Assembly (NCBI RefSeq): GCF_040581485.1
Contig: NC_090129.1
Span: 24,372,764-24,436,763 of the forward strand
Reading direction: 5' to 3'
DNA: 64,000 bases
Origin: Linepithema humile
Taxonomy: Eukaryota; Arthropoda; Insecta; Hymenoptera; Formicidae
Positions 12,563 to 25,047 of this stretch are shown here, piece by piece. Made by a program: the position numbers and the translations under genes. Under the pieces are notes generated by a model that was not told where the DNA came from, ran no database searches, and saw nothing but the letters and a program-made list of their open reading frames with translations. Numbering within the stretch: position 1 is the first letter of the stretch; each line of letters opens with the position of its first letter.

Positions 12563-15500
12563 TTTACGAAGATTGTGTCAAAATGTTAAAAAATATGATA
12601 GTATTTCATACTAATTATATGCATATATTATAATTAAATATTCTGTTTTTAAAACTGTTTTTATTTAAACGGTATTTTTAATTAGTTTTGCTTATATAGA
12701 ATTTTGCAATTTCTTACAGTTTTTGATTACGGCTTTCTATTATAGCTTTCTTTCTTTATTCACGCATTTCTGAAACCGAGAATGAAGAAAATTAAATAAC
12801 TGACTATATAAATAATAATAAGTTAAAACGTAGAAACTGCAACAATTTAAATTTTATAATCGAAATGTACATTTAAAGGTACTAGATAATTAAAGTTTAA
12901 CAAATTTCAGTATAAAGTCAGGAGGTGAAATCAGAGGTCTTTCTTAAAACTTTGTAATTGTGCGATAATATCGCTATAGTCTCTTTAGTATGAATAAATG
13001 GTTGTTTCAGTCCCTATTTTTACGGCAGCCCCATTTTTCAGTAACTGCCTGTTATCTTCCCGTAAAGTTTTCATTCTGCAAAGTCCGCGACTGGTCAGTG
13101 AACAAAGATAAAATTGCAACTAGTAAAAACTAACTTTTTGAGAAAACGTGTCTCCTTTATCGCGAACATTTTCAATGAGATGTGCCTATTTTAACTTTTT
13201 CGCCTTAGTCACCGAAATATGCACATACATCTTCTAACTCTGATGAAACGAGCGCCAATATGGCTGCTTTCCCGATACTCTGCTTGACTTTTAAGCTGAG
13301 GCATTCGCTGAGAGATGACTTCTCTGCGTCAAACTAGCGGGAACAGGTATTATTCGAATAGATGCAGCAAGGTGTAATCTCGCAGCAACGAATGCGCTAG
13401 TATAACTCGGGAAAGTTTTGTATTCATACTATTTCTTCAAACCTCTCGCGCGTCTTTCCTTTATCCGGTCGCGATAAATTCGCTTCTGTCGGCGCGAGGA
13501 TTGAATTCCCTATAGCGTAGCCGAGGGCTGCAACTACAGAGCCATCGAACTTTTTTGCTCAATGCAACCTCCGAACCAGCCTGCGATATCCTACGATCGA
13601 ATAAGACGAGAATGGCCGGATATTATCGCATTCGTTGAATAAATGTTGCCGATCCACAAATTCGTCGGCTGTCCGCTTAAATTTTCTACAACAGGCCCGG
13701 TCCGTTACAATTGCATTATAATTGCAGTGTCATGCTTCGGAGGCTTCCGCATTTGCAGCGATGCATCGCATTACCAATGCTGCTTTGACCCGAGATAACG
13801 AGATACTCCAGCGGAGATAGATCGCCTCGTTTTAATATCGGATTTCAGGATTATGTACGAATTGCGGCGACGCAACGGGAATGCACAATAGATTTGAATT
13901 TGGTTCCAAGCGTCACGGCTACTTCTAGAGAGAGATATAGTTATATATATACTAATTTTTTAGAATTCTCTTTTGGAAGTTTTGGAAGCGGCAAAATTCC
14001 ATGCAAATTCTTTTTCACGAAACGCATTTTTCGAAAAGCACTGACTTTTTTTTAACAATCTCGAGGAACGTAGAAAGCAAATTACTGAAACGTGTCGTGT
14101 AACTCAACGAGAGAGAGAGAGTGGTGTACACGCATATAAACAGAAAATATTCCATCACTGTTACGTAGATTTACGAATTATTAAAGATTCGACATTGTAA
14201 TTGTGCAACTTGCACGAAGATACAATTGCTCATTCTTCAAAAGCGTCGTGTCTGTATGCTTAACGAAAATTACGTCGAATAGCAATGACAGGTCGATGCC
14301 TATGAAGTGGCGTACCGGTAGTTGAACCATGCGAGCACGCAACCTAGGCAACACTTTGATCAGGGGACGTGGATGTCTCGCACCGCGCCACTGCATTGCT
14401 CAACCGTGCGCATACAATGTACGCAGACACGAACCTACGTGCGAATATTGAGACATATGCACGCTCGATTTACGCACTCCTCTTCGTTCACTCAATCACA
14501 AGCGACCGTCGATTGGGAAGCGCATCCGTGCGAAATTAACGAAGCCCTTTCGCAAATGAATTCATGGGCGGCTCCCTTGTCCGCTCGGCCGTGGTCGCTT
14601 TCAGGAAAGAGCGAGTGCGATTACATCTCTCTACTTTTCGACCCGAATTAGTATTGCTTTGGGAAAGAATGGCTATTTTTGGTTATAAAAGAATAAATAT
14701 AGAAGAGAGCAATTTATCCCGACCGTCGAAATTAATCCTTAATTCAAATCTTAATAGATGTTTTTTAATCGCGAAAATCTTTGTTACTGTATTAAAAACA
14801 ATTTCTTTAATCATACTTGAAGTAAATTATAAAAAAAGATATCTTTTTTATGAAGAAGAGTAAAAAAATTTTGCAATATATTTTATAGTTTTTTAAAATT
14901 TTATTTCCTTTACGTGCTAGACATTTTGTAGAGACACATTTTTTTAATGCATATCATACATTAGTCAGCACATCGCAGAGATATTTATGTGTCATTATTC
15001 GCAGAAACTATATTCGCTTTATGCACACACTTTTAGCTAGGATAGAGATTCTGCGGCTTATTAAAGGTTTGAGTTTTCTCTCCCTTTGAGCACTAAATGA
15101 ACGCACCTAGCGCGACGATGGCGGCTGACATGTGTATACCGCTTGCCACCCTCACCAGCTACGTGAAACGGGATGGAAAGGCTCACTGGCTCGTGTGGGA
15201 CTTTACAGCGCGGACCCGTTAAGTGGCTGAAGTGAAGCGAAAAATTGTTCTCGCTCGTGTTCCGCCAGTTACGGCATCTTTAATGCATTTTCGCATGCAG
15301 ACTATCGTGCTGCGCTTATTCTCAATGCAAATTTGCATGATTTTTAATTTATGCATCACCAAATAACCTTTGCTGTATAAGCATTGTTGGAATATTGCTC
15401 CGGCAAGAAGAAACTTATGAATTTTAAATAATCTGTAATCGCGGAATTAATGCAAATTGATTTTATCTACATAATCGATGAGCTAGAATTTACATAAATG

Positions 15501-15674
15501 TTTACTTTTAACGCGCGTTCTGTTTTTTTTAAAGAAAAAGATTTTTTGGTTGCGTATGTGTAATAACTGTAACGTAACTGTAATCTTCTGACTGATCTGA
15601 ATGTGTCCGGGACTACCACTGTTTCACACGTTGATTGCAGCTAACATATACACAACATTTCGAGTTTGTAGACG

Positions 15675-15761
15675 TTTTTTTTTTTTTTTTTGATCGAACC
15701 ACTGTGCATATAACATATGCAGATATCTAGTAATATTTAACTAGATTTGATATCTAGTAAT
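15675..15761. repeat. T17 homopolymer followed by a 13-bp direct repeat
   Basis: A run of 17 T (15675-15691) is followed by GATATCTAGTAAT at 15722-15734 and again at 15749-15761, a period of 27 bases. This is simple intronic repeat DNA. Confidence 0.7.
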
Positions 15762-18299
15762 TAATTTATCGAAACGCTACACATTTTATTTATAATGCAC
15801 ATCGACCTTTATTTTCTCTTTTGATTGTTTATAATTTAATAGTTTTAATTTTGTGAAATATATTATTTAATGCAAGCTTTGACATGAAATGTATTATTTT
15901 AATAATTTAAATTATTTTTTAGAAATGTATAACGCAAAAACATATTTTACAAAGTTATACATAGCGTAACTGTATCCACTGTGTATTGTAAAACAGAAAG
16001 CTATCGTAAAAAACTTGCCACATGAAACAAAAACTATTGCTGTACACAATAAAATATTTATATACGTATAGTTTACGTGAATGATGCGAATAACAGACTG
16101 TGCTGTAGAACAGTAGGTTTGAACAGGCAATACCGGTTCACTTTGTACCTTTACGACGACAATTACAAAGTTATTGTACGCATAACGTATCTCGCGCAAT
16201 AACCGCCTTCGGCTTTTCGACCAGACAATTGCGTTCTACTTTCTCGTATATTCCCTCTCTATTGAATTTCGGCCGGATCGCGCAGAAGTGAGGGAAGGAG
16301 AAATAGGATCGTATATACGCAGCGGTAGTAATTGTAGGACGAAGTGGACTCAGAATGAATATGCAAACAACAATATGCAAACATTATAAACTGAATGGGA
16401 AAAGGGGACGAGAGGAATAAGAAGGATATCTAGAAAAAGAAACGGCAGGAAAAGAGAAAAATTGTAGAATCCACGAAACTTGTGCAAACTAAGAGCAGCA
16501 ATGGAGGAACAATTCTTATCTGCATCCCTTTATGAATCCAATGCAAGCAATGCAATTTGTTTGGAGATTTATTTTCGGGAGAAGTTTCATATTGTTGTGT
16601 CTTGTAAATGACAAGTACATATAAAAAGTAAAAATTGCTTTACTTTCTATTATGAACGTCATTATTTCCAAGTAAAACTTTATGATACTAATGATGTTAA
16701 TTATAGATAACGCTCAAATTGATTGAAATTATTATCGAAATCGAATTGAAATTGCTTGAATTGCTTTTAAAGATATGTTTAGCATTAGTTTCTGACATCG
16801 CCATAATTTTGTACAGCGCTCAATCTATTTTAAAAATACTTCCGACCAGATAAAGATAATGGAGACGTAGTAAGTTTCCATGTACGCTTGGGCAAGTAGC
16901 CTCGGTCCGCACATAGTCAGCCGCGAATGTATTTGCATACTCGTTCAAACTACATATGTAATACATTCCGCGACCGGATTCAACCTGCAACCCGGTTTTT
17001 ACTCAATATTGTCGCTCGCACGTGGCCTTTGTGCGAAAATTGCAATTCAAGCTTTCGGTCGTTTTACACTCTTTTTTATTCTCCCTCAGGGTATCTCTAA
17101 ATCAATGCGTAGTGCAATGTTTGTATTACTATGACGTGAAACTAACAAATAAATATCGGACACTCGAAACGTTTTTAATCTCTGCAAATCTATCTATAAT
17201 CAATTTTTATAAATTTTGAAATCAACGTTTCTCTTTAATTTTTCATTTATATTTTTTAGGTACGTACAAAAAATTATTTATATTTACTAAGCACACATAC
17301 AAAAGGTTTATGAGATTCACGAAATCATACTGAATACGTTATATCAAAATACATTTATTATTTTTGCAATTTGAAAATATATTTAAAAGAAAAAATTCTG
17401 TACTTGAAAAATATATATAAAATCTTTATATTAATGCACAAAAATAAATATTACATATAAATTTATTTATTTTTCTTCTTTATATTTATAATGATTATTC
17501 TTATAAAAAATTTGTGAAAAATAAAACGACTAAGTTTATACGCAGAACTTTTGTAAAAAAAAAAGAAAAAGAGAAATTCGAGTATTAAACGTTTAATAAA
17601 AGTTCGTTAAGTCAGGAAAATAGATAGAAGTAAATGAAAAGGACTCGAGCACATTTTTAAGATCTGGCATTTTGCCAGACTTATGTGCCGAAGCGGAACA
17701 CTTTTACCTCGCCGCAGAGGGTTTACTCTGCAATAAGAAGAAAAAAAAAGGAAAAGAAACAGGGATAATCCTATTTGAGAAACAGCAAAGTGTAAATAAG
17801 ATGACAATTTAAGCATTGGTGTGAAATGCTGATACGCGTGAAAAGAGTTCTTGCTGTTTAAACGGAATGTATCTTACATTCAAGCAATATGTATGTCTGT
17901 TTTATACACTTTACATACTATTATACATATATATCCAGCTAGTTACACGAGATGATGAATGAAGATGAATGATTGACTCGATTAATAAGATAAGAAAAGT
18001 CATTACAGATCCTTTAGAAATTCGCGGAATTTAATACCTCACGAAATAGGTATGTGAAGAATTAAAAAATGAATTATGACATATTTTTTCAAAGCTCATG
18101 CTCACACATTTTATTTGAATTCACTGAGAACTTTTATGATGATCCCGCGAAAGGTGATTGCGCTTTTTAATTTCCGGGCCGTAATTTACATTAACTTTTC
18201 TTCCTTCTCCGTCTCTCTCTCCTCTCCCGGTCAATCGATGTTTTATTCTTATCGTTCCACGCAAAGCGTGTAATTAATAACCGCGACCGGTACGCGTTC

Positions 18300-18900
18300 G
18301 CCCTTCGGCAAGCGGGGCGCATGATCCATCGCTCTTCATTAATCATCCTCACGTTTACACGCCTGGCAGCCGCATCCGCGCGTTGTCCTCTCCTCTCCCT
18401 CCCCCTTTTCCTCCCTCCCTTTTTCCTCTCTTTTATATTTCCATGTAAATATCATTTGCGAGGGTGGATGGCGAGCGAGCGAAAGGTTGGTTGATAAAAC
18501 AGGGTCACCATTGTTGACTGGTTAGCACTTTTTCGCGTGACAAAACGATTTTGCATTTCCTGCGGTCAACGCTCCTGTTCCGGCAGTACGCCCGGCGTGA
18601 CAGAACAGAACGAGATAGGACAGGAGCGGGGGCGGGGGAGGGGCGGAGGATTGTTTGGGTAAAAAACGACGAGCGTGAAATTTTCGATAGCGACGGATAA
18701 ACGACCGTCGAGGCGCGTGTTTCCCGCGTTGCGCTGGGATTTACATACTACATTTTCGATTACGGCGTTTAACTTTTTCGTTTGTCAGTCTTGGGGGAGA
18801 TTTATCGCGCGCGTGTGATCGCTTCGGAAGGCGCGATCCCATTTTATCGGATATGTCATTCAGACCCTTCTCACACTGAAGAAGCCGGGGCGCGCCTTTT
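18300..18900. other. GC/CpG-rich patch in intron 1
   Basis: This stretch is visibly richer in G, C and CpG than the surrounding intron. It contains a C/T-rich block (18385-18430) and a G-rich block around 18628-18649 with G runs of 5, 5 and 4. It holds no supported open frame. It may be a cis-regulatory element or an alternative promoter within the long intron; this is inference from composition only. Confidence 0.3.
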
Positions 18901-21766
18901 GTCGGCCTTTTCGATTCGTTTTTGTGCGCAATTAAAAAACATGGCACAGGCGGGTATTGTGCAAGTCTGATGGATTTTCAGCCGACAGTCGCTTGTTTTC
19001 GGCTGACGTGTTTAAACGCGCCAACGAGATAGGCGAAATAAAATTTACCGAATCCATTATTAAAATATATTGCAGCGTCGCTGATGTTTTTTTCCCGAAA
19101 AGTGCAAATTTTTTCCCAAACCCCGTATGTTATTATCTAAATCTGCCGTAATTACTGGGAATTATAAGCTTTCCTCTCCATTTCTGTAAAATAGCGGATT
19201 TCGTAGAAATTCTCGTATAATAATATCTCTGTGACACACACGCAGTGTGCATTGGAAGATATGTGTGTCCAACGGAGTTTCCAACATTTATTAAGGTGGT
19301 CATTGCAGCGGGCGCGTCGGGCTGCTGACAGCAGACCGGATGATAAAGGCACGAAGTGTGTACGTAAGCGACGTGCCTATGTAATATCTCAGTAAACTGC
19401 TACATCGATGCAAGCGAAGCATCCTTTCGTCCGTACGTGCATTCCTAATTTCAGAGATGCAGTGAGCACAGCTCAGTCTGTTGCCCATTCGAGATCATCT
19501 GCGTGCCTGCCATTACCAAGCGTCGTCTCATAGTGATCCGATTTCGCTGAATATGTTTGGTGTCCGTAACAGATACAGGATTCTCTCAGAAGGGGCTCGT
19601 CACGAATGTGTTGCTTAAAAACAAATCGCCAGAACACACATTACGAGACGATTATTATATGAGTATTTCCTTCATATACCATTGTTAAAGCGAGATTCCT
19701 TGATTATAACTTTCAACGTTTTGAGAAACAATACTGAAGGATAATATATTTTATATTGTTTGATTTTATGGCAAAGATCACTTGAGCATTTAAATCAGGC
19801 TTTGTTAAGTTGTGTATTTCGTTTTTCTTCTAGGGAAAATCTTATCGATGTCTTAATTAGTGAGTTATTTAAGTTTTCAAAGTGCGGAAGGAGAGCTTAG
19901 CTTTCAATTAAGTTGTAGTCGACTTTAACTTGAGAAAAATTTAATTGAAGCCGTAATTACTGAGATATTTAATCTTAAAATTTTAAACATTGCAAGTGCA
20001 TTAATACAAACTTGGATTTAAAGTTTCATTAAAAGAAAATTGTTTGGCGCTTGATTTTACAACGGTACGTATATCATTTTAATTTAAACGTATTGACAGA
20101 TCCGATTTGTGATAAAACTGGAAATTTTTTTCTAATAACAATGCCATTGTTTTATTCTAATACGTTTATACCGTGCATGTATTGACTTTTGTATGTGAAA
20201 ATAGACTCAGGTTTGATAAAAATATTTGTTCGACGTCGTTCGAAAAATAGATTTTCTTACTGCATTTCTGTATTTCTAAAAATCCATTTTTTTTTTAAAT
20301 TCCATTTCACCGTTTTAATCAACAATGTTCGAATTTTGTATAATTCTTGATAAACGTATCTAATTTGTTGAACACGCAGATTATTTTAGTTATGAAATTG
20401 TTGAAGCTTCGCTTCTAACACCTTATCTGAAAAAGGAACAGAATCCTTTAAACGGTTTTTAGTTATCGAAAATGGAGAACCATTTATGTAGAAGGCACTT
20501 CTACGTAAAGCCGCATCTTGCTGCTGCTCGTACTACTTGCGGCATTTCTGTTCGCCGAGTAGCTCGTAACGGGGCTTAGACTGATTTCAAGGTATCTCTC
20601 ATCGTTCCGTCGACTTACCTAGTTACATCGGTCCGCGCGATTCCACCGTTGTGCAGGATTGAGAGGACCTTTCGCGCATTACAGAGGTCTTATTAGCGCG
20701 TCGCGACGTAGAGAGTCACAGAATTTAGGACGCCTCTAGCCTTGCCAAGGTCCGCCCGATATATATCTCACTGATGGGACTTCGGGGAACAATTATTGCC
20801 ACCCTGGACCCTCCCGCTCTCATTCCGTCCGCCTCCACGATGAACTCATTGAAGGCTTTACCGCCATCGAGCTCTCAATTCGGCGGGATGAACATCGTGA
20901 TTCACAATCGCTGAAGCGACGAAACGATACTTGCAACTAGCGTTCGCAAGACGCGAATCGCTTACAACTTTGGTCATTTTGATAATTGAAGAATTTTCTT
21001 CAATTCGATTAAGATCGAAACTAGGGATTATATGTATAATTGCACAGAAAATTATTTATTCGATATAGTGCAGTTTCTTGCCATATAAATATATTTATTC
21101 GAAAATGGTGGAAGCGGAATTAAGACTGTCTTATAATACGAACATTAATAAATGATTTATATTTTCTTTTACGTACTTCACGCTAACACTTTATCGTGAA
21201 CACGAGTGATGTAGTTACGCGGCACTAACAATTCCGGGATAATAAATTAATATTCGCTCAAGAGAGTGAAGTGGTAAAAGCCTCACACGTCGCTGGTTCT
21301 CATAATTATTGCTGCTGGCCGTAGCTAACATTCTCTATCCTGTATCTCGGTAAACGTGGCAGCACAGCGTTATTACGACGACCTGCGTTAAGCTAACGGT
21401 AACTATGGTATGCACTAACGAGCTTTGGTGTTTCTAATGCTGTCTAACATGCTGCTGGATATTAGGACAACTGATATCTCTTCGTACGGTCTGATAAAAG
21501 TTGACCAGTTTTCATGGATCTTGAATATATCTTGAGTAAATTCGGCCGAACAGTACTAATAACTGCCGGCACAATAATTAGATGATCACGCGATAACTAA
21601 TTATTGCAGAAACTCGTGTGCGCTCACAGCGTCCTACGGCGCATCTCACCAGAGTATTTCCTTTGTTGCATTATTCTCGCTCGCGGAGTTCTAATATATC
21701 CACGCAGATTAAAGCTTCGGTGTACCGACTCAAAGTAAATTTAACCCGCATTTACGGCAAGCCGTA

Positions 21767-21817
21767 CCGCGAAATTGGTGTTAAATTACTGTAATTAATT
21801 GCCGCGAGTAAGCTACA
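21767..21817 (+). repeat. Copy A of a duplicated 51-bp intronic block
   Basis: The block aligns without gaps to 23180-23230, with about 42 of 51 positions identical by hand count. It shares the 18-base core AAATTGGTGTTAAATTAC, then TTAATTGC and the end AAGCTACA. TTAAATTA and TTAATTG are core sequences typical of homeodomain binding sites. It may be a duplicated regulatory module or a dispersed repeat fragment. Confidence 0.6.
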
Positions 21818-23179
21818 CTTCGTACGCGTACGTCATTACTATGTGTTCTTGTTCTCAGCACATTCCATTATTTGTCTAACGAATTTCATTATTTGTCGAC
21901 TTATAAATTAATGATCTAAGTAAGAAACAACGAGATGCGTCGAATAGATTCAATTTATTATATTAGCATACAGCATTAGCAATACGGTATTAGAATACAG
22001 TATGAGCAATGGAAATTTCTCTGTAACACATTTCGCATACAAATAAATTGATATAAATTTTCAACAGTTGAAATAGTTTTTAAATAAATCAATACAAGTA
22101 ATTAAAAGGTTTATATAAATATACGATACCCATTTTTAACTCTTTTATTTTCAAATTATTTAACAGCTATAAAAGAAATATTTGTATTTTTGTGAACGTT
22201 CTATAATAAGTAAATTATAAAAAATTTTGACATTCTGAAAACGTTTAAAGATTTTTTTTTATTTGTTACTATTTAGCAATAAATTTTATTTTTATTGCAA
22301 CCATATACAATAATTTGAGTTGTAAAGTTATTATACATAAGAAAAACTTCTTTTTTCTTACTTTCGATTAGTACATCTATTTAAAATAATTCAAGAAAAT
22401 TATAAATTTTGAACATTGCATTTATAAAATAACTCTTATTATGGAATTCAAACGGCGAAAAATGAAAGTTAATAATACTGTAATATTTTGTTGCGAGAAA
22501 TTTAAGCACATATCAAAATATTCACAAATGTGGAAATATAGATGGCAATAGTATTTTATTTTATAATTTTAAATACGTAGCTATGTGTAGCTACAGTGTG
22601 TGAGAATAAAAGGATTAATTGCTATTAAAAAAATTCAAGAGAATTTGTCGGCAGGAATAATGCAGCAAAGGAAATTCGAATAAGATAAGCTGTAGAATCT
22701 AAAATTGAAAAAACGATATATATTTTCATAAATCAATATTACATATATATTATCAATCAATATAACAAACTGGAAGTGAAAAACTGTCAAAATGTTAGGT
22801 GATTATATTGTGTTTCTTATGACACAAATAACATAAATCGATATCGATACTTTGTTAAAAAATTTATTATTTATTAATTTCGGAATTATTTTCTGGCTGA
22901 ATGACGGCATTCATGACACGGTACTTTGTTTAATGTTTACGATTGTAGAGAAAAATATATATTTTTACGCAATACTTCGTGCATAATGTTACACTGGCTG
23001 TGGTGATGGTAGCTCACAGCCACGTCTCTCCCTCGTCTACCATATTTTCTCCGTTCCATTATACGTGGACGCGGGTCATAATGTATTCGCTCGGTTTAAA
23101 GCGTCACGGGTGTTCTGCGCGCACGGGCGCACCGCACCAAGCGCCAAGACTAGGGTATAGCCCGTTGCAGCATACACTG

Positions 23180-23230
23180 CCGCAAAATTGGTGTTAAATT
23201 ACAATTATTAATTGCAGTAAACAAGCTACA
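23180..23230 (+). repeat. Copy B of the duplicated 51-bp intronic block
   Basis: This is the partner of 21767-21817, in the same orientation and about 1.4 kb downstream. Its flanks are only loosely similar to those of copy A (both are followed within about 50 bases by GTCATT), so the well-conserved part appears confined to the 51 bases. Confidence 0.6.
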
Positions 23231-23969
23231 TTGCCGCCCGCTAGTTCACTCGCTTATGTAGTCGCGTCATTTGCCTTTAATCCGGTTTTGCCGGCTATAC
23301 ACGCTTCGGAATTACCATGTGGAATTTTCGGGCAACGATGGAAATTATTTTAAAGCTGACTAGTAAGATTTCACGAGAGATTCGCCGTGTTTCTCTCGGC
23401 ACAGAGTGTTTCGGTATGTGAACATCAGCTACTTAATTTATCGGCTGACGTTCCTAAGGCAGCGCTAATCAACTTGGACTAAGGAATTCTGTGATTTTAG
23501 AAATCCTGGAAAGAAAAAAATAGGAGACAAGAAATTGAAATTATCGAGGTTTTCTTTATTAGTAAATCTGTTAGATGGATATAATTAACGTGCATTTTAT
23601 ATTCATCGATAAGGTACACAAAATTATTATTTTGAACTTTAATTCTACAAGTCCGTTTTAAAAGATATTAAAAAAAAACACTTTATTTTTGTTTAAGCTT
23701 GCAGGAATTATTGAAACGCGCATTCAGATTTAAATTGAAATGAAATTTGTAAACATGATCGCGCTAATTGACTGATTGAATAATACTGCGCTGCGTATTT
23801 TCGATTGACTTTTGTTATTGCTTGATCCACGATTGTCTCTTTATAATTTCTCAAGCGACCGACACCGTTGTTTCTCGAAATATTTTGTATCTCGCCACAT
23901 TTTACCTCGATATGTTATTTCGCGATTGCTCGAGCCAGCGAAACTATTTCATGTCGCGGGTTCACGAGC

Positions 23970-24350
23970 ATGTTTCTAACGGAGCGCGAGGTTTATTGCA
24001 AAGCATGGCGACGCGCGCGCGCGCTATGAAAAATGGGCAGCGTCGAGTAAGCACGATAACGATTGCATATCGCGATCGGTAGCATTTCATACCGATTTGA
24101 TACAGTGCGCGCGCATGCGGGCGCGTGCAAATGCAACGTTATTATTAGCCGCCGCGCGCTCACACATCATGAAGCGGATTTATTTGCGAGCGAGCGTGAC
24201 GTGAGCGTTTACGTTTCGATCTGATCGACGCTTATTTGCTCTGCTGCATGCCATGTTCTGAAGCGACCGCGCAAAATCGCGCGGACTTAGACCGACGTGA
24301 ATGCAATATGCGTAGAATGCGCGAAATAGGCTGCAGAAATTCTCGAGGCG
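23970..24350. other. CpG-rich patch in intron 1, about 0.5-0.9 kb before exon 2
   Basis: This segment is dense in CpG and CGCGCG runs (for example ACGCGCGCGCGCGC around 24010). No coding frame is supported. It may be regulatory sequence; that is inferred only from its contrast with the AT-rich surroundings. Confidence 0.25.
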
Positions 24351-24825
24351 AGAATACGCCAAATTGTTGGCTCCGGAATTATTTTACATTTTCTACGTTT
24401 GCGCAATATATTCATAAATGGATGTAACTTGTAATGGCACTTGATGTTGAATCCAAGTTGCTTGTTATATTTTTTTCATAATTTTACGGAGAGCAAAATT
24501 GTTTATTTACATGTAGCATTATAAATAATTATGCACGCGGAAAATATAGTTATATGCTGCGATTTTATTTTTACTTAACTTTTTTTTATACATGAAACAT
24601 GCACCGCTACTCCGTTTCAAATTTTACCAATCGCAAATTCTCACCGGAAACCAATACTGACGCAGAAATGATTTTATCGCTACGCCCGTCGTCGACGTAT
24701 TCTAGAATTCTTTCCTTATATCGGCAATCTTGTGCGAAACGGCGTTCCTCTATGTATATTTGATGTGTCGCTGATGGAGTCCATTACACAGCAAGGAGAC
24801 TTCGAACTCTCTTTTTCCGTTCTAG

Positions 24826-25047
24826 TTCCGAGATCGGTGTTACGGGAGCGATACGAGGGCGAGGTCGAGTCGGACGAGACGGGGTTGATACACGAGTTTG
24901 AGGAAGGCTTCGACAGGGCGGACTTCAGGGCGGAATTCAGCCCCAGCCCGAACCTCGAAGGACCGCAGCCGCAACCACGGGACAACGTCTCCAGAAATTT
25001 TCCGACCGTTAGCTCGTCCCCGCCTCGCGCGCGAACCAACAACGACG
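24826..25047 (+). CDS. eva-1: Protein eva-1-like, internal exon: acidic, proline-rich extracellular linker
   Basis: This exon of 222 bases encodes residues 51-123; codon 50 (Val) is split across the preceding junction. Joining it to the lectin exon gives YTCVPRSVLRERYEGE, a natural continuation of a SUEL domain into the linker of EVA-1 proteins. The first part is strongly acidic (GEVESDE, HEFEEGFD), and the second part is rich in Ser and Pro (FSPSPNLEGPQPQPRD, SSSPPRAR) and is predicted to be disordered. Asn103-Val-Ser is a possible glycosylation site. The acceptor is TTCCGTTCTAG ending at 24825 and the donor is CG|GTGAGTG after 25047; both ends are phase 1. The open frame runs through both splice sites, so exon limits rest on splice signals and phase agreement. 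No enzyme motif is present. Confidence 0.85.

Larger units (their letters stand above)
2134..24825 (+). other. Intron of about 22.7 kb (phase 1) in the eva-1-like gene
   Basis: The intron is bounded by the donor GTGAGTG at 2134 and the acceptor TTTTTCCGTTCTAG ending at 24825. No exon, RNA gene or intact transposon was recognised inside. Most of it is AT-rich with short homopolymers. Notable contents, listed separately, are the MITE-like inverted-repeat block at 12182-12562, the duplicated 51-bp block at 21767 and 23180, and GC/CpG-rich patches near 13.4-13.9, 18.3-18.9, 20.5-20.9 and 23.97-24.35 kb that could be intronic enhancers. Short open frames in this interval look random on both strands. 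Confidence 0.8.
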
